The notes under the pieces were generated by a model that saw only the letters and a list, made by a program, of their open reading frames with translations, was not told the origin of the DNA and ran no database searches. This document shows positions 37,351 to 46,074 of a DNA stretch of 51,371 nt, in pieces. The position numbers and the translations under genes were made by a program. The stretch is from Compostibacillus humi (GTDB taxonomy: Bacteria > Bacillota > Bacilli > Bacillales > Amphibacillaceae): positions 1 through 51,371 of the forward strand of contig NZ_BMEV01000019.1 in assembly GCF_014637175.1 (NCBI RefSeq). The letters run 5' to 3'. How positions within the stretch are numbered: position 1 is the first letter of the stretch; each line of letters begins with the position of its first letter.

Positions 37351-37698
37351 ATGGAAGAAGGTAAAGAAAAAAAGCGATTTATCCAGGAATTTGTTCCCGG
37401 AAAACAGGTAACATTAAGCCACCTAATTGCCAACCCGGATAAGGATATGTTTGATAAGCTTGGAATCCAGCAGGCGGGAGCCCTCGGAATCCTGACATTG
37501 ACCCCAAGTGAAACGGTCATTATTGCAGGAGACCGGGCAACGAAATCGGCAAATGTGGAAATCGGATTTTTGGACCGTTTTACCGGCAGTCTCGTTATTG
37601 TCGGCAGTGTATCCGAAGTTGAAACTGCGTTAAAAGAAATTAATAATTTTCTGAAAGAGGTACTTGCCTTTACTCCGGCAATAATTACAAAATCCTAA
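37351..37698 (+). CDS. eutS: Shell protein EutS
   Basis: A 115-residue BMC protein of the circularly permuted EutS/PduU type ([31 protein letters not shown]…[52 protein letters not shown]). Forms a bent hexamer. AGAGGGAAAG precedes the ATG. Confidence 0.95.
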   Translation: MEEGKEKKRFIQEFVPGKQVTLSHLIANPDKDMFDKLGIQQAGALGILTLTPSETVIIAGDRATKSANVEIGFLDRFTGSLVIVGSVSEVETALKEINNFLKEVLAFTPAIITKS

Positions 37699-37716
37699 CG
37701 GAAAGGCGGGCTGCCA

Positions 37717-38238
37717 GTGCAAAGGCAAAATCGGGCGATGATTATTGGCGGGATCGATGCAGGAAAAACGACGCTAACCGATGCACTGCTGAAAAGACAG
37801 CGAAAGCGAAAAAAAATAAAAACCCAATCTTTGATCTATGATGACTGGATTGTAGATACCCCGGGGGAATATACAGAAAACCCCCTCTATTACCGGAATC
37901 TTATGGCAACTTCGCTGGAGATTACCCACGTCCTGTTTATTCAGGATGCGACAAACCGAAAGTCAATATTTGCTCCGGGGTTTAGTTCCGGCATAAACAA
38001 ACTGTCCATCGGCGTTGTCACAAAGGCAGATGCCGAGCAGGCGGACATCGATCATGCCATTCATCTGCTGAAGAAGGCGTTGGTCAGAGGTCCCATCGTT
38101 ATCACTTCTGCTTATACAGGGCGCGGTCTGAGCGAAATTGCTGATTTGATGAAGCTAAATTCCATGAATGAGATGAAAAAGTATACGGAATCGAGCGAAT
38201 CCGAGGATATTATTTATCACGACATTATGCAATCATAG
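37717..38238 (+). CDS. eutP: EutP/PduV small GTPase-like protein
   Basis: A 173-residue P-loop protein: GGIDAGKTTL (Walker A), DTPGEY (G3/Walker B) and VVTKADAEQAD (TKxD G4). Family members are described as GTPase-like; EutP has also been reported to act as an acetate kinase. GTG at 37717 follows GAAAGGCGGG, with ATG at 37738 too close to the P-loop. Confidence 0.88.
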   Translation: MQRQNRAMIIGGIDAGKTTLTDALLKRQRKRKKIKTQSLIYDDWIVDTPGEYTENPLYYRNLMATSLEITHVLFIQDATNRKSIFAPGFSSGINKLSIGVVTKADAEQADIDHAIHLLKKALVRGPIVITSAYTGRGLSEIADLMKLNSMNEMKKYTESSESEDIIYHDIMQS

Positions 38239-38280
38239 TATGTATCCCCGTATTCTCTATAAAGTTTGGAGGTGCGGAAA

Positions 38281-38487
38281 TTGGATAAGGACATTGTAGA
38301 AAAAGTAACCCGACTTGTCATCGAAGCTCTGGAAGAAATGAAGGAAAAAGAGGGGAGTCCAAAGGAACAGGGAGTGAAAATTTGGCCCCACGAAACACCA
38401 TTGCCTAAGCCGATTGTTTTATCGGGGGCAAAGGCAGAGGATCCGGGAATAAGGAATCAAATTATTACAATTTCTCCTTATGTATGA
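38281..38487 (+). CDS. 68-residue eut-operon protein of unknown function
   Basis: Not a family I recognise. The N-terminal part (DKDIVEKVTRLVIEALEEMKEK) is an amphipathic helix of the kind used as a microcompartment encapsulation peptide, followed by a Lys/Glu/Gly linker and a Pro-rich tail (KIWPHETPLPKPIVLSGAKAEDPGIRNQIITISPYV). TTTGGAGGTG lies six to seven bases before TTG 38281; the frame is also open from TTG 38266. It lies between eutP and the aldehyde dehydrogenase gene, so a structural or cargo role is plausible. Confidence 0.65.
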   Translation: MDKDIVEKVTRLVIEALEEMKEKEGSPKEQGVKIWPHETPLPKPIVLSGAKAEDPGIRNQIITISPYV

Positions 38488-38523
38488 CATACGAGACAGA
38501 ACGTTAGAAAGGAGCATGCCAAT

Positions 38524-40032
38524 TTGAATTTCGATAAAGATTTGCAAGCCATTCAAGAGATGCGTAATGCGGTGCAGAGGGCGAAGGAAGCACAGGAAAA
38601 ATTGATGGCTTTTTCCCAGGAGAAAATTGATTCCATCGTAGAAGCAGTGGCGATTGCCGCATATAACCATTCGAAAAAATTAGCGAAAATGGCTGTGGAA
38701 GAAACGGGCATGGGTGTCGTGGAACATAAAGTTTTGAAAAACCAAGTCGGTTCCATGGATGTTTTTCATTCCATCAAGGGTGAAAAAACAATCGGAGTAA
38801 TTCACGAAGATAAAGTAAATAAAGTAAAGGATATTGCATATCCTTACGGTGTTATCGCAGCAATTATTCCGACGACAAACCCGACATCAACGGCGATGTT
38901 TAAAACGTTAATTGCCCTGAAGGCAGGAAACGGAATCGTTGTTAGCCCCCATCCGCGGGCGAAGCGCTGTACAGTAGAGACTTTGAAAATTTGCAGCAAG
39001 GCAGCCGTTGAAGCAGGTGCTCCGGAAGGGATTATCGGCTGGATAACTGAACCGAGCTTGGAAGCAACGAATCAGCTTATGAAACATCGTGACGTAAACT
39101 TGATTCTGGCTACAGGCGGCAGCGGTCTGGTGAAAGCTGCCTACAGTTCCGGCAAACCGGCATACGGTGTAGGTCCTGGAAATGTGCCGGTATATATAGA
39201 AAAAACCGCCAATGTAAAAAACGCGGTAAAAATGATTGTTGACAGCAAAACCTTTGACAATGGAACGATTTGCGCGACGGAACAATCAATTGTTGTCGAT
39301 CAGAGCATAAAACAATCCGTCATCAACGAGCTGAAAAATAACGGTGCTTATTTCCTTAACGAGGAAGAGAAAAAGAAAATGGAAGCAATTATCTCTCCCG
39401 GAAAAGGAGTAATCAACCCTGAGATTGTCGGTCAGCCGGCGGCAAAAATTGCAGAAATGGCCGGTGTATCTGTGCCTTCAAACACTCGACTGCTTATAGC
39501 GGAAGAGGACCGAGTCGGAAAAGAAGTGCCGTTTTCCTTGGAAAAGTTAGCGCCTATCTTTGCCTTATATACGGCAAATACGCAGGAAGAAGCACTAGAC
39601 CGGTGCCAAGAACTTCTTAACCTTGGCGGAAGAGGCCACACCTATTCCCTCCATACCAATGATGATAAGGTGGTCGACAAATTTGGCAAAGCAATGCCGG
39701 TGTCCCGAGTTCTCGTAAATACCCTCTCATCGATTGGTTCAGTAGGAGCAACCACCGCCCTCATCCCTTCCATGACGTTGGGGTGCGGAGCGTATGGAGG
39801 CAATATTAGTTCCGACAATATTACAGCCCGTCATTTATATAACGTGAAAAAAATAGCCTATGGCATTAAAAATGTCCAAGTTCCTCAGCCGGGAAATGCG
39901 GCTGAGGATAACGACACCATCGAAAACAGGGTAAAAGAAGCAATTATCGACTCCAACAGAAGTGATTCAATAAGTATGGATAAAATCGAACAGATTGTAA
40001 AACAGGTTCTGAAAGAATATCAAAATCAGTAA
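38524..40032 (+). CDS. eutE: CoA-acylating acetaldehyde dehydrogenase
   Basis: A 502-residue BMC-associated aldehyde dehydrogenase making acetyl-CoA and NADH from acetaldehyde. Landmarks: IIPTTNPTSTAMFK, ATGGSGLVKAAYSSGKPAYGVGPGNVP, catalytic Cys in SKTFDNGTICATEQS, LAPIFALYTA and the C-terminal GCGAYGGNISSDNI. The last 20 residues (SMDKIEQIVKQVLKEYQNQ) after a flexible linker form an encapsulation-peptide-like helix; enteric EutE has this at the N terminus instead. The start is TTG, nine bases after AAAGGAG. Confidence 0.92.
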   Translation: MNFDKDLQAIQEMRNAVQRAKEAQEKLMAFSQEKIDSIVEAVAIAAYNHSKKLAKMAVEETGMGVVEHKVLKNQVGSMDVFHSIKGEKTIGVIHEDKVNKVKDIAYPYGVIAAIIPTTNPTSTAMFKTLIALKAGNGIVVSPHPRAKRCTVETLKICSKAAVEAGAPEGIIGWITEPSLEATNQLMKHRDVNLILATGGSGLVKAAYSSGKPAYGVGPGNVPVYIEKTANVKNAVKMIVDSKTFDNGTICATEQSIVVDQSIKQSVINELKNNGAYFLNEEEKKKMEAIISPGKGVINPEIVGQPAAKIAEMAGVSVPSNTRLLIAEEDRVGKEVPFSLEKLAPIFALYTANTQEEALDRCQELLNLGGRGHTYSLHTNDDKVVDKFGKAMPVSRVLVNTLSSIGSVGATTALIPSMTLGCGAYGGNISSDNITARHLYNVKKIAYGIKNVQVPQPGNAAEDNDTIENRVKEAIIDSNRSDSISMDKIEQIVKQVLKEYQNQ

Positions 40033-40047
40033 AGGGAGGAATGGGAA

Positions 40048-40323
40048 ATGGCGAATGTAAATGGAGCATTAGGAATGGTAGAAACAAAAGGTTTAGTAGG
40101 AGCCATTGAAGCTGCGGATGCCATGGTGAAAGCAGCAAATGTGAAACTGATCGGCAAGGAACAAATCGGTGCCGGATTAGTAACCGTACTCGTCAGCGGG
40201 GATGTCGGTGCCGTGAAAGCCGCGACCGACGCGGGAAGTGAAGCTGCAAAACGGGTTGGCGAGTTAGTATCGGTACACGTAATACCACGTCCGCATCAAG
40301 AATTAGGAAGCATTCTGCCTTAA
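40048..40323 (+). CDS. eutM: Hexameric shell protein EutM (copy 2)
   Basis: A 91-residue BMC protein differing from copy 1 at only a few positions (GSEAAKR for [16 protein letters not shown] end). AGGGAGG precedes the ATG. A hairpin with a short T-rich tail follows. The two genes have diverged at synonymous sites more than in protein, so both are under selection. Confidence 0.95.
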   Translation: MANVNGALGMVETKGLVGAIEAADAMVKAANVKLIGKEQIGAGLVTVLVSGDVGAVKAATDAGSEAAKRVGELVSVHVIPRPHQELGSILP

Positions 40324-40336
40324 TCGGCTTTTGTTG

Positions 40337-40363
40337 GGGATAGCAGTTTGCTATCCCTCTTTC
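40337..40363 (+). terminator. Hairpin terminator after eutM copy 2
   Basis: GGGATAGCA (40337–40345) pairs with TGCTATCCC (40349–40357) around GTT, then TCTTTC. The short, interrupted T run suggests partial read-through into the next gene. Confidence 0.65.
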
Positions 40364-40412
40364 ACCCACGTATACAATCCTATTTCAAGAGAGGAAAGGA
40401 TGGAGGCAGCCA

Positions 40413-41357
40413 GTGACAACATTCAAACGGAGAAAATTTGCCGTCATCGGAGCCGGGTTTACCGGTGCGACAACCGCATTTCTGCTTGCGCAAAAGGAAA
40501 TGGGAGACGTTGTCTTAGTGGATATCCCTGAGCAAACGAATCCGACGAAAGGAAAAGCCCTCGATATGCTGGAATCCGGTCCGGTATTAAAATTTAACGG
40601 AAATGTAACCGGAACTTCCGACTATGCAGATATTAAAGATGCCGATATGGTGATCATTACGGCAGGCATGCCAAGAAAACCGGGAATGAGCCGGGACGAC
40701 TTAGTGAACACTAATGCGAAAATCATGATGGAAGTTTCCAGGAAAATTGCAAAATATGCGCCGGACAGCTACATCCTCGTATTAAGCAATCCGGTCGATG
40801 CCATGACGTATACTTGCTTCAAAACGACCGGTTTTCCAAAAAATCGGGTTATCGGCCAATCGGGCGTTTTGGATACAGCAAGATTTAACACCTTTATCGC
40901 CCAAGAATTAAACGTGGCGGTAGAAGATGTTACCGGTTTTGTACTTGGCGGCCATGGGGACAGTATGGTGCCCTTAATCCGATATTCCAATGTTGGCGGA
41001 ATACCAGTGAGCCAGCTGCTCCCGGAAGAAAAAATTGCGGCCATTGTAGAGCGGACCCGAAAAGGAGGAGGAGAAATTGTCAACCTTCTCGGCAATGGCA
41101 GCGCATATTATGCCCCTGCAGCTTCTTTAGTGGAAATGGTCGAGGCAATTGTCTATGACAAGAGAAAAATCCTTCCGTCGATCGCCTATTTAGAAGGGGA
41201 GTACGGATATAAAGATATTTATTTGGGAGTGCCGACGATTCTCGGAGCGAGAGGCATCGAAAGTGTCATCGAACTTCCGTTAACAGCGGAGGAAAAACAG
41301 CAGCTGGATCGATCAGCGGAAGATGTCCGCAAAGTAATCCGCATGCTTCCGGTATAA
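40413..41357 (+). CDS. mdh: Malate/lactate dehydrogenase family protein
   Basis: A 314-residue NAD-dependent 2-hydroxyacid dehydrogenase. The Rossmann motif is [13 protein letters not shown], Asp43-type NAD specificity is in LVDIPE, and the substrate loop [13 protein letters not shown] has the Arg characteristic of malate dehydrogenases rather than the Gln of lactate dehydrogenases. Catalytic His is in [13 protein letters not shown] follows GGAGGCAG. Bacillus mdh normally sits with citZ and icd; here it trails the eut operon. It may reoxidise NADH from acetaldehyde oxidation. Confidence 0.88.
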   Translation: MTTFKRRKFAVIGAGFTGATTAFLLAQKEMGDVVLVDIPEQTNPTKGKALDMLESGPVLKFNGNVTGTSDYADIKDADMVIITAGMPRKPGMSRDDLVNTNAKIMMEVSRKIAKYAPDSYILVLSNPVDAMTYTCFKTTGFPKNRVIGQSGVLDTARFNTFIAQELNVAVEDVTGFVLGGHGDSMVPLIRYSNVGGIPVSQLLPEEKIAAIVERTRKGGGEIVNLLGNGSAYYAPAASLVEMVEAIVYDKRKILPSIAYLEGEYGYKDIYLGVPTILGARGIESVIELPLTAEEKQQLDRSAEDVRKVIRMLPV

Positions 41358-41444
41358 TAACCGCAATTCTAATGTTGGAAATAAAATTATTTCTATGCTT
41401 TTAGGAAGGATACGGTATAATAGAATCATGGAAAACAGAATACA

Positions 41445-41640
41445 TAGGAATCAGGTGTCTAGTTTACTAGACATAATTGGGAAGTTGGTGAAATTCCAAC
41501 GCGGTCCCGCCACTGTGATTGGGAGTAAACTGCGAATGCCACTGTACGAAAGTATGGGAAGGTGCAGTTTTACGATGACCATAAGCCAGGATACCAGCCT
41601 GATTCCGTTGCACCAAACCTACGAGGATAGGCAGGGGTGT
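41445..41640 (+). promoter_or_regulatory. Cobalamin riboswitch 2
   Basis: GTTGGTGAAATTCCAACGCGGTC, CCGCCACTGTGATTGGGAG, ATGCCACTGTACGAAAGTATGGGAAGG and the B12 box region ATAAGCCAGGATACCAGCCTG are in order. TATAAT at 41416–41421 is the probable −10 element. With the following terminator it should shut off the btuF–cob genes when AdoCbl is plentiful. Confidence 0.92.
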
Positions 41641-41690
41641 GGTCTCTTTATGCAATCATGCTTTTATGATTAAGTGTGTAAAGAATCGCC

Positions 41691-41726
41691 AGCATCCTCA
41701 CATTCCTTTGTGGGGGTGCTTTTTCA
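41691..41726 (+). terminator. Riboswitch-controlled terminator before btuF
   Basis: AGCATCCTCACA (41691–41702) pairs with TGTGGGGGTGCT (41709–41720) over 12 bp including two G·U pairs, followed by five T's. Confidence 0.82.
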
Positions 41727-41755
41727 TTGGGTTCACAATTAAAGGAGGAAAAAAG

Positions 41756-42730
41756 ATGAAGAAATGGTATACCGTATTCATTTTGCTAGTATTCGTATTG
41801 ATTGCGTTAGCAGGCTGCGGTGAATCAAAAACAGATAGCAGTCCGGGTCAGGAAGACGAGCCGGAAGTTACCGAGGAAGCAGGAAATAGCAGTTTTCCGG
41901 TAACGATTACCGATGCGCTTGAGGAAGAAGTGGTCGTGGAAGAAAAACCGGAAAGAATTGTTTCCCTCGTTCCCGGCAATACGGAAATCGCCTTTGCATT
42001 AGGATTAGGTGATTTCATTGTAGGCGTAAGCGACCACGACAATTATCCGGAGGAAGTTTTTGAGATAGAGAAGGTCGGCGGAATGGAGTTTGACATCGAA
42101 AAGATAATTGCGCTTGAGCCGGACATTGTACTAGCCCATGAATCGAGTGCCCTTAACTCCATAGAAGGACTCGAGCAGATAAAAAATAGCGGAATCGCTG
42201 TACTTGTCGTCAATGAAGCAAACAGTTTTGATGACGTTTACCATTCGATTGAACTGATCGGGAAAGCGACTGGTACTGAGGAGCAGGCTGCAACGATCAT
42301 CGGAACGATGCAAAATGAAGTGGAAAAAATAAAGGAACAGGCAGCACAAGTAAGTGAAAAGAAATCCGTCTTGTTTGAAATCTCTCCAGCGCCGGAGATT
42401 TATGCTGCCGGAAAAAACACGTTCATGGATGAAATGCTCTCCATTATTAATGCTGATAATGCTGCAGGGGATTTGGAAGGCTGGCCAAAATTGGATGAAG
42501 AAGTCATCCTTGAATATAATCCGGATGTTATTGTGACGACATATGGTTTTTACGTTGATCATGCAATTGAAGATGTGAAAGCACGGGAAGGCTGGCAAGA
42601 TGTGACAGCAATTAAAAATGGCGAAGTATATGACGTCCATTCCGATCTGCTGAGCCGTCCAGGACCAAGGCTGATTGACGGAGTAAAGGAACTGGCACAA
42701 GCCGTTTATCCGGATGTATTTAACGAATAA
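41756..42730 (+). CDS. btuF: Corrinoid-binding lipoprotein BtuF-like
   Basis: A 324-residue ABC-type binding protein. Signal peptide KKWYTVFILLVFVLIALAGC with lipobox LAGC (Cys at residue 21), an acidic linker, then the class III periplasmic-binding fold (PERIVSLVPGNTEIAFALGLGDFIVGVSDHDNYP…DIVLAH…PDVIVTTYG…LLSRPGPRLIDGVKELA). AAAGGAGG lies before ATG 41756; an upstream in-frame opening runs through the riboswitch and is not credible. No btuC or btuD follows. Confidence 0.88.
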   Translation: MKKWYTVFILLVFVLIALAGCGESKTDSSPGQEDEPEVTEEAGNSSFPVTITDALEEEVVVEEKPERIVSLVPGNTEIAFALGLGDFIVGVSDHDNYPEEVFEIEKVGGMEFDIEKIIALEPDIVLAHESSALNSIEGLEQIKNSGIAVLVVNEANSFDDVYHSIELIGKATGTEEQAATIIGTMQNEVEKIKEQAAQVSEKKSVLFEISPAPEIYAAGKNTFMDEMLSIINADNAAGDLEGWPKLDEEVILEYNPDVIVTTYGFYVDHAIEDVKAREGWQDVTAIKNGEVYDVHSDLLSRPGPRLIDGVKELAQAVYPDVFNE

Positions 42731-42847
42731 ACGCAGTGAAGATTCTAGGCAGCTATTTCTAAAGTGTAAGAGCTTCCCCGCTAGATTAATAGAAACAGAG
42801 TCCTCTTATGGAATATATACGAATTGGGAAAGGACGAAATAGCAGTA

Positions 42848-43516
42848 ATGATTCATCCGAACATGTTGAAAATAACGGAAAAACATATTGTACTCCAATC
42901 ACCCGTTAAGCTGAAAACATTATCCTCTGGGGTTGTCGGGCCAGGGTTTGGCTCGCATCACATCTTTGTAAACCGGCATGTAGACAAAAACTATCAATGC
43001 ACCAATCACCGGGAGGACATGGAGCGGTACTTAGAGGAAAACGGCTTTCAACCGAAAGAATCCGTCGGCATGATGACGGCGGTAAAGCTGGAAGATGTCG
43101 CGTACACCTGGCTGGAGGAGCAGGACATGTCCCTGTTAATCGTCGTTACTGCAGGAACAGGCAATGCAGTAGATGCTGCAAATAGCGAGAATCATTCTTC
43201 GGAGTTTCAGCCGGGAACGATCAATACGTGGATTTTCGTCAATGGCACGTTAAGCGAGGAAGCCTTCGTCCAAAGCATCGTAACAGCAACAGAAGCAAAA
43301 GTTCGCGCCCTAGAGAGCCTGGAGGTAAAGGACCCAATAACGGGAACTTCAGCAACCGGAACTTCGACAGACAGTATTTTAGTGGGAGCCACCCAACAGG
43401 GAACAAATTTGGAGTATGCAGGAACGATTACTCCGTTAGGAAAATTAATCAGCAAGGGCGTATATACTTGTACCCGGGAAGCGGTCGAGAAATCTTTAAA
43501 AAGGAAAATGCACTGA
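42848..43516 (+). CDS. cbiZ: Adenosylcobinamide amidohydrolase CbiZ
   Basis: A protein of about 222 residues that cleaves the aminopropanol arm of salvaged cobinamide to give adenosylcobyric acid. CbiZ landmarks: LSSGVVGPGFGSHHIFVNRHVDKNY, GMMTAVKLEDVAY, VTAGTGNAVDAAN, GTINTWIFVNGTLSEEA, TGTSTDSILVGAT. The start is uncertain: ATG 42848 is about 13 bases from AAAGGA, and the frame is open from TTG 42824. Its TGA overlaps the cbiB ATG. Confidence 0.87.
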   Translation: MIHPNMLKITEKHIVLQSPVKLKTLSSGVVGPGFGSHHIFVNRHVDKNYQCTNHREDMERYLEENGFQPKESVGMMTAVKLEDVAYTWLEEQDMSLLIVVTAGTGNAVDAANSENHSSEFQPGTINTWIFVNGTLSEEAFVQSIVTATEAKVRALESLEVKDPITGTSATGTSTDSILVGATQQGTNLEYAGTITPLGKLISKGVYTCTREAVEKSLKRKMH

Positions 43517-44496
43517 TGGAACATCATATGCTGGCAATTTTATTAGCGGTTGTTATTGATTTTATGATCGGCGATCCGCCAACATGGCCCCATCCGGTAC
43601 GGTGGATAGGGAGCGGGATAGGATATTTGGAAAAAAGGCTGAATCAAGGAAAGCATCGGAAAGCTAAAGGATTTTTTATGGTATTGCTGATCATCAGCAT
43701 CACTTTCCTCACAACGCTGATGCTTGTTTCGGTTTTTTATCAGCTCCATCCGGTACTAGGAATTGTTGCTGAAGGAATAATCATTGCTTCTGCCATAGCC
43801 CAAAAGGGATTGAAAGATGCAGCCCTGGCAATCTATCATCCGTTACGAAAAGGAGACATGAAGAAAGCTAGGGAGAAGCTATCCTATATCGTCGGAAGGG
43901 ATACGGAACATTTGGATGAAAAAGAAATTGTCAGAGGAACGGTGGAAACGGTGGCAGAAAATACGAGTGACGGCGTCACCGCCCCGTTATTTTGGGCGCT
44001 AATTGGCGGAGCGCCACTAGCCATGGTATACCGGGCGATAAATACGTGTGACTCCATGGTCGGATATAAAAATGAAAAGTACCGGGAATTTGGCTGGGCA
44101 TCGGCCAGATTGGATGACCTGGCTAATTGGATACCGAGCCGGTTGACGGCATGTTTAATCGTAATCGGAAACAAGCCGGAAGTGATGAATTGGAAAAAGG
44201 CATGGAAATTATTTTTTCGGGATGCGAGAAATCATCCCAGTCCTAATAGCGGCTGGCTCGAATCGGCGGTAGCTGCCATTTTAGGAGTTCAGCTTGGAGG
44301 AATTAATTATTATCAGGGGCAAATTTCTGAACGGGCGAAAATAGGGGAGCCTGTCGTCCCGTTAAATAAAGAACATATTGTAAAAACGAACAACATTCTT
44401 TTTCGGACTACGTTACTATTTTTGCTCGTTTTAATGATGGGAGGTTGGCTGTATGAACTGGCCGCAGCATGGTTCGAATCCGCAATACATATATAA
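43516..44496 (+). CDS. cbiB: Adenosylcobinamide-phosphate synthase CbiB
   Basis: A 326-residue membrane protein (four to five helices) joining cobyric acid with aminopropanol phosphate. Landmarks: DFMIGDPPTWPHPVRWIGSGI, GRDTEHLDEKEIVRGTVETVAENTSDGVTAPLFWALIGGAPLAMVYRAINTCDSMVGY, ARLDDLANWIPSR and NHPSPNSGWLESAVA. TGATG overlap with cbiZ. Its last 44 bases overlap cobD. Confidence 0.93.
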   Translation: MEHHMLAILLAVVIDFMIGDPPTWPHPVRWIGSGIGYLEKRLNQGKHRKAKGFFMVLLIISITFLTTLMLVSVFYQLHPVLGIVAEGIIIASAIAQKGLKDAALAIYHPLRKGDMKKAREKLSYIVGRDTEHLDEKEIVRGTVETVAENTSDGVTAPLFWALIGGAPLAMVYRAINTCDSMVGYKNEKYREFGWASARLDDLANWIPSRLTACLIVIGNKPEVMNWKKAWKLFFRDARNHPSPNSGWLESAVAAILGVQLGGINYYQGQISERAKIGEPVVPLNKEHIVKTNNILFRTTLLFLLVLMMGGWLYELAAAWFESAIHI

Positions 44497-45529
44497 AGAA
44501 GCCGGAATTCCGATGCCGGAATATATAGTCGATTTTAGCGCCAATATAAACCCCCTCGGTCCGCCTGCCTTCGTCCAAGAAAGGTGGGGTGAGTTTTATC
44601 GTGGCATTAGCGATTACCCGGATCCCTTCGCAATGAATTTAAAAAGGCAAATTGCGAAACAGGTGAATGTTCTTAAGGAGTCCATATTCATTGGGAATGG
44701 CGGAGCGGAAATTATTTTCTTATTAGGAAGATTTCTCTCAGGTAAAAAGGTGCTGATTATCCAGCCGGCCTTTTCCGAATATGAAAAGGCATGTCGCGCC
44801 AATGGCTGTGAGATTTTTTACTTCCAATTGGAAGAACCGGATTGGCTATTAAATACAGAAAAGATAGCCGAGAAACTGGAAGAAGTGGATGCGGTATTTC
44901 TTTGCAATCCAAACAATCCGACGGGCGTATGCTTCCCTTATTCCCAAATCGTCGAGCTATTGGAGCATTGTCAGCAAAAGAGGACGTATCTTATTATCGA
45001 TGAAGCCTTTTATGATTTTTTGGAGGAAGACTCTTCTCTTCCTTCTCTAGTGGACAAGTATCGTTATTTAATTGTTCTCCGCTCCATGACGAAAATGTTC
45101 GCCATCCCGGGCTTGCGGCTCGGATATATGCTGGCAAATAAGGAAATCGTCCAGAAGGTTGCTGCTTTTCAGCCCCACTGGAGTGTCAATGCCATTGCTT
45201 TGCACGTTGGGGAAGGATGTTTGGAAAATCATCACTTCGTCAAGGAATCGAAACGTTTTATTCGTGAAGAACGGGAAAGATTATTTGCTTTTTTTGAGCA
45301 AAATAGATTCACCGTTTCTCCGTCTGCAGTAAATTTTTATTTGCTGCGGGATCCGGAAGTGCAAGAACAGAAGACTTTGTTCACTTTTCTGTTAAAACGG
45401 GGAATTGTACCGAGGCATACGTATAATTTCCCAGGGTTGGATGGAAGATGGCTGCGGTTTGCTATTAAAGGAAGCGAGGAAAATGACCGGCTGATGGAGG
45501 TGCTCACCGAATGGCGCCAGCAGAAATAA
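44453..45529 (+). CDS. cobD: L-threonine-phosphate decarboxylase CobD
   Basis: A 358-residue fold-type I PLP enzyme producing (R)-1-amino-2-propanol phosphate for CbiB. NWPQHGSNP at the start, DFSANINPLGPP, NPNNPTGV, LIIDEAFYDF and the PLP lysine in RSMTKMFAIPGLRLGY are characteristic of CobD rather than histidinol-phosphate aminotransferase. GGGAGG precedes the ATG, which lies inside the end of cbiB. Confidence 0.9.
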   Translation: MNWPQHGSNPQYIYKEAGIPMPEYIVDFSANINPLGPPAFVQERWGEFYRGISDYPDPFAMNLKRQIAKQVNVLKESIFIGNGGAEIIFLLGRFLSGKKVLIIQPAFSEYEKACRANGCEIFYFQLEEPDWLLNTEKIAEKLEEVDAVFLCNPNNPTGVCFPYSQIVELLEHCQQKRTYLIIDEAFYDFLEEDSSLPSLVDKYRYLIVLRSMTKMFAIPGLRLGYMLANKEIVQKVAAFQPHWSVNAIALHVGEGCLENHHFVKESKRFIREERERLFAFFEQNRFTVSPSAVNFYLLRDPEVQEQKTLFTFLLKRGIVPRHTYNFPGLDGRWLRFAIKGSEENDRLMEVLTEWRQQK

Positions 45530-46074
45530 TTTTTGTCACCGGCGGAGTGCGCAGCGGAAAAAGCTCCTTTGCTGAACACCTCGCCAAAGCGAAAGCATTA
45601 GAAATCGGCGGTAAGCTCCACTATATTGCTGCGGGAATGCCGACCGACGAGGAAATGAAAGAACGGATTCAAAAACATCAATGGGACAGACAAAAAAGCG
45701 GATACCGCTGGCAGACATGGGAACAGCCGACGAATATTGCAACATTGGCACCTTTCTTTTCCGAAAAAGATGTTATTCTTTTAGATTGCTTAACGACTCT
45801 GCTGACGAATGAACTCTTTTCGGCTAAAGAAAATGCGGATGAGAAGGAATTATACAACCGGATACTGACGGGCATCGGGAAAATAGCAAAAAGCAGCCAT
45901 CAACTCGTGATTGTGAGCAACGAAGTATTGTTAGATTCTTTCCCTGACAGTGCATTGGTCTGGAAGTATTGCCGGCTTATCGGAAAGCTGCACCAGAAAA
46001 TTGTAAGCATCTCTGCTCAAGCATATGCAGTGGAAGCAGGAATTCCGCTGTTAAAGAAGGGAGCGGCATCATGA
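45511..46074 (+). CDS. cobU: Adenosylcobinamide kinase/guanylyltransferase CobU
   Basis: A 187-residue bifunctional enzyme. Walker A is [15 protein letters not shown] (residues 8–22), followed by [20 protein letters not shown] with the guanylylated His, [15 protein letters not shown] and VSNEV. It makes AdoCbi-P and then AdoCbi-GDP. Overlaps cobD by 19 bases, with GGAGGTG upstream. Confidence 0.93.
   Translation: MAPAEIIFVTGGVRSGKSSFAEHLAKAKALEIGGKLHYIAAGMPTDEEMKERIQKHQWDRQKSGYRWQTWEQPTNIATLAPFFSEKDVILLDCLTTLLTNELFSAKENADEKELYNRILTGIGKIAKSSHQLVIVSNEVLLDSFPDSALVWKYCRLIGKLHQKIVSISAQAYAVEAGIPLLKKGAAS

Noticed and set aside
41639-41755. 39-residue N-terminal extension of BtuF
   Set aside because: It lies in the riboswitch terminator; the signal peptide starts properly at 41756.
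45969-46070. Upstream extension of the CobQ-like protein
   Set aside because: It overlaps cobU in another frame; ATG 46071 directly precedes the conserved [12 protein letters not shown] motif.
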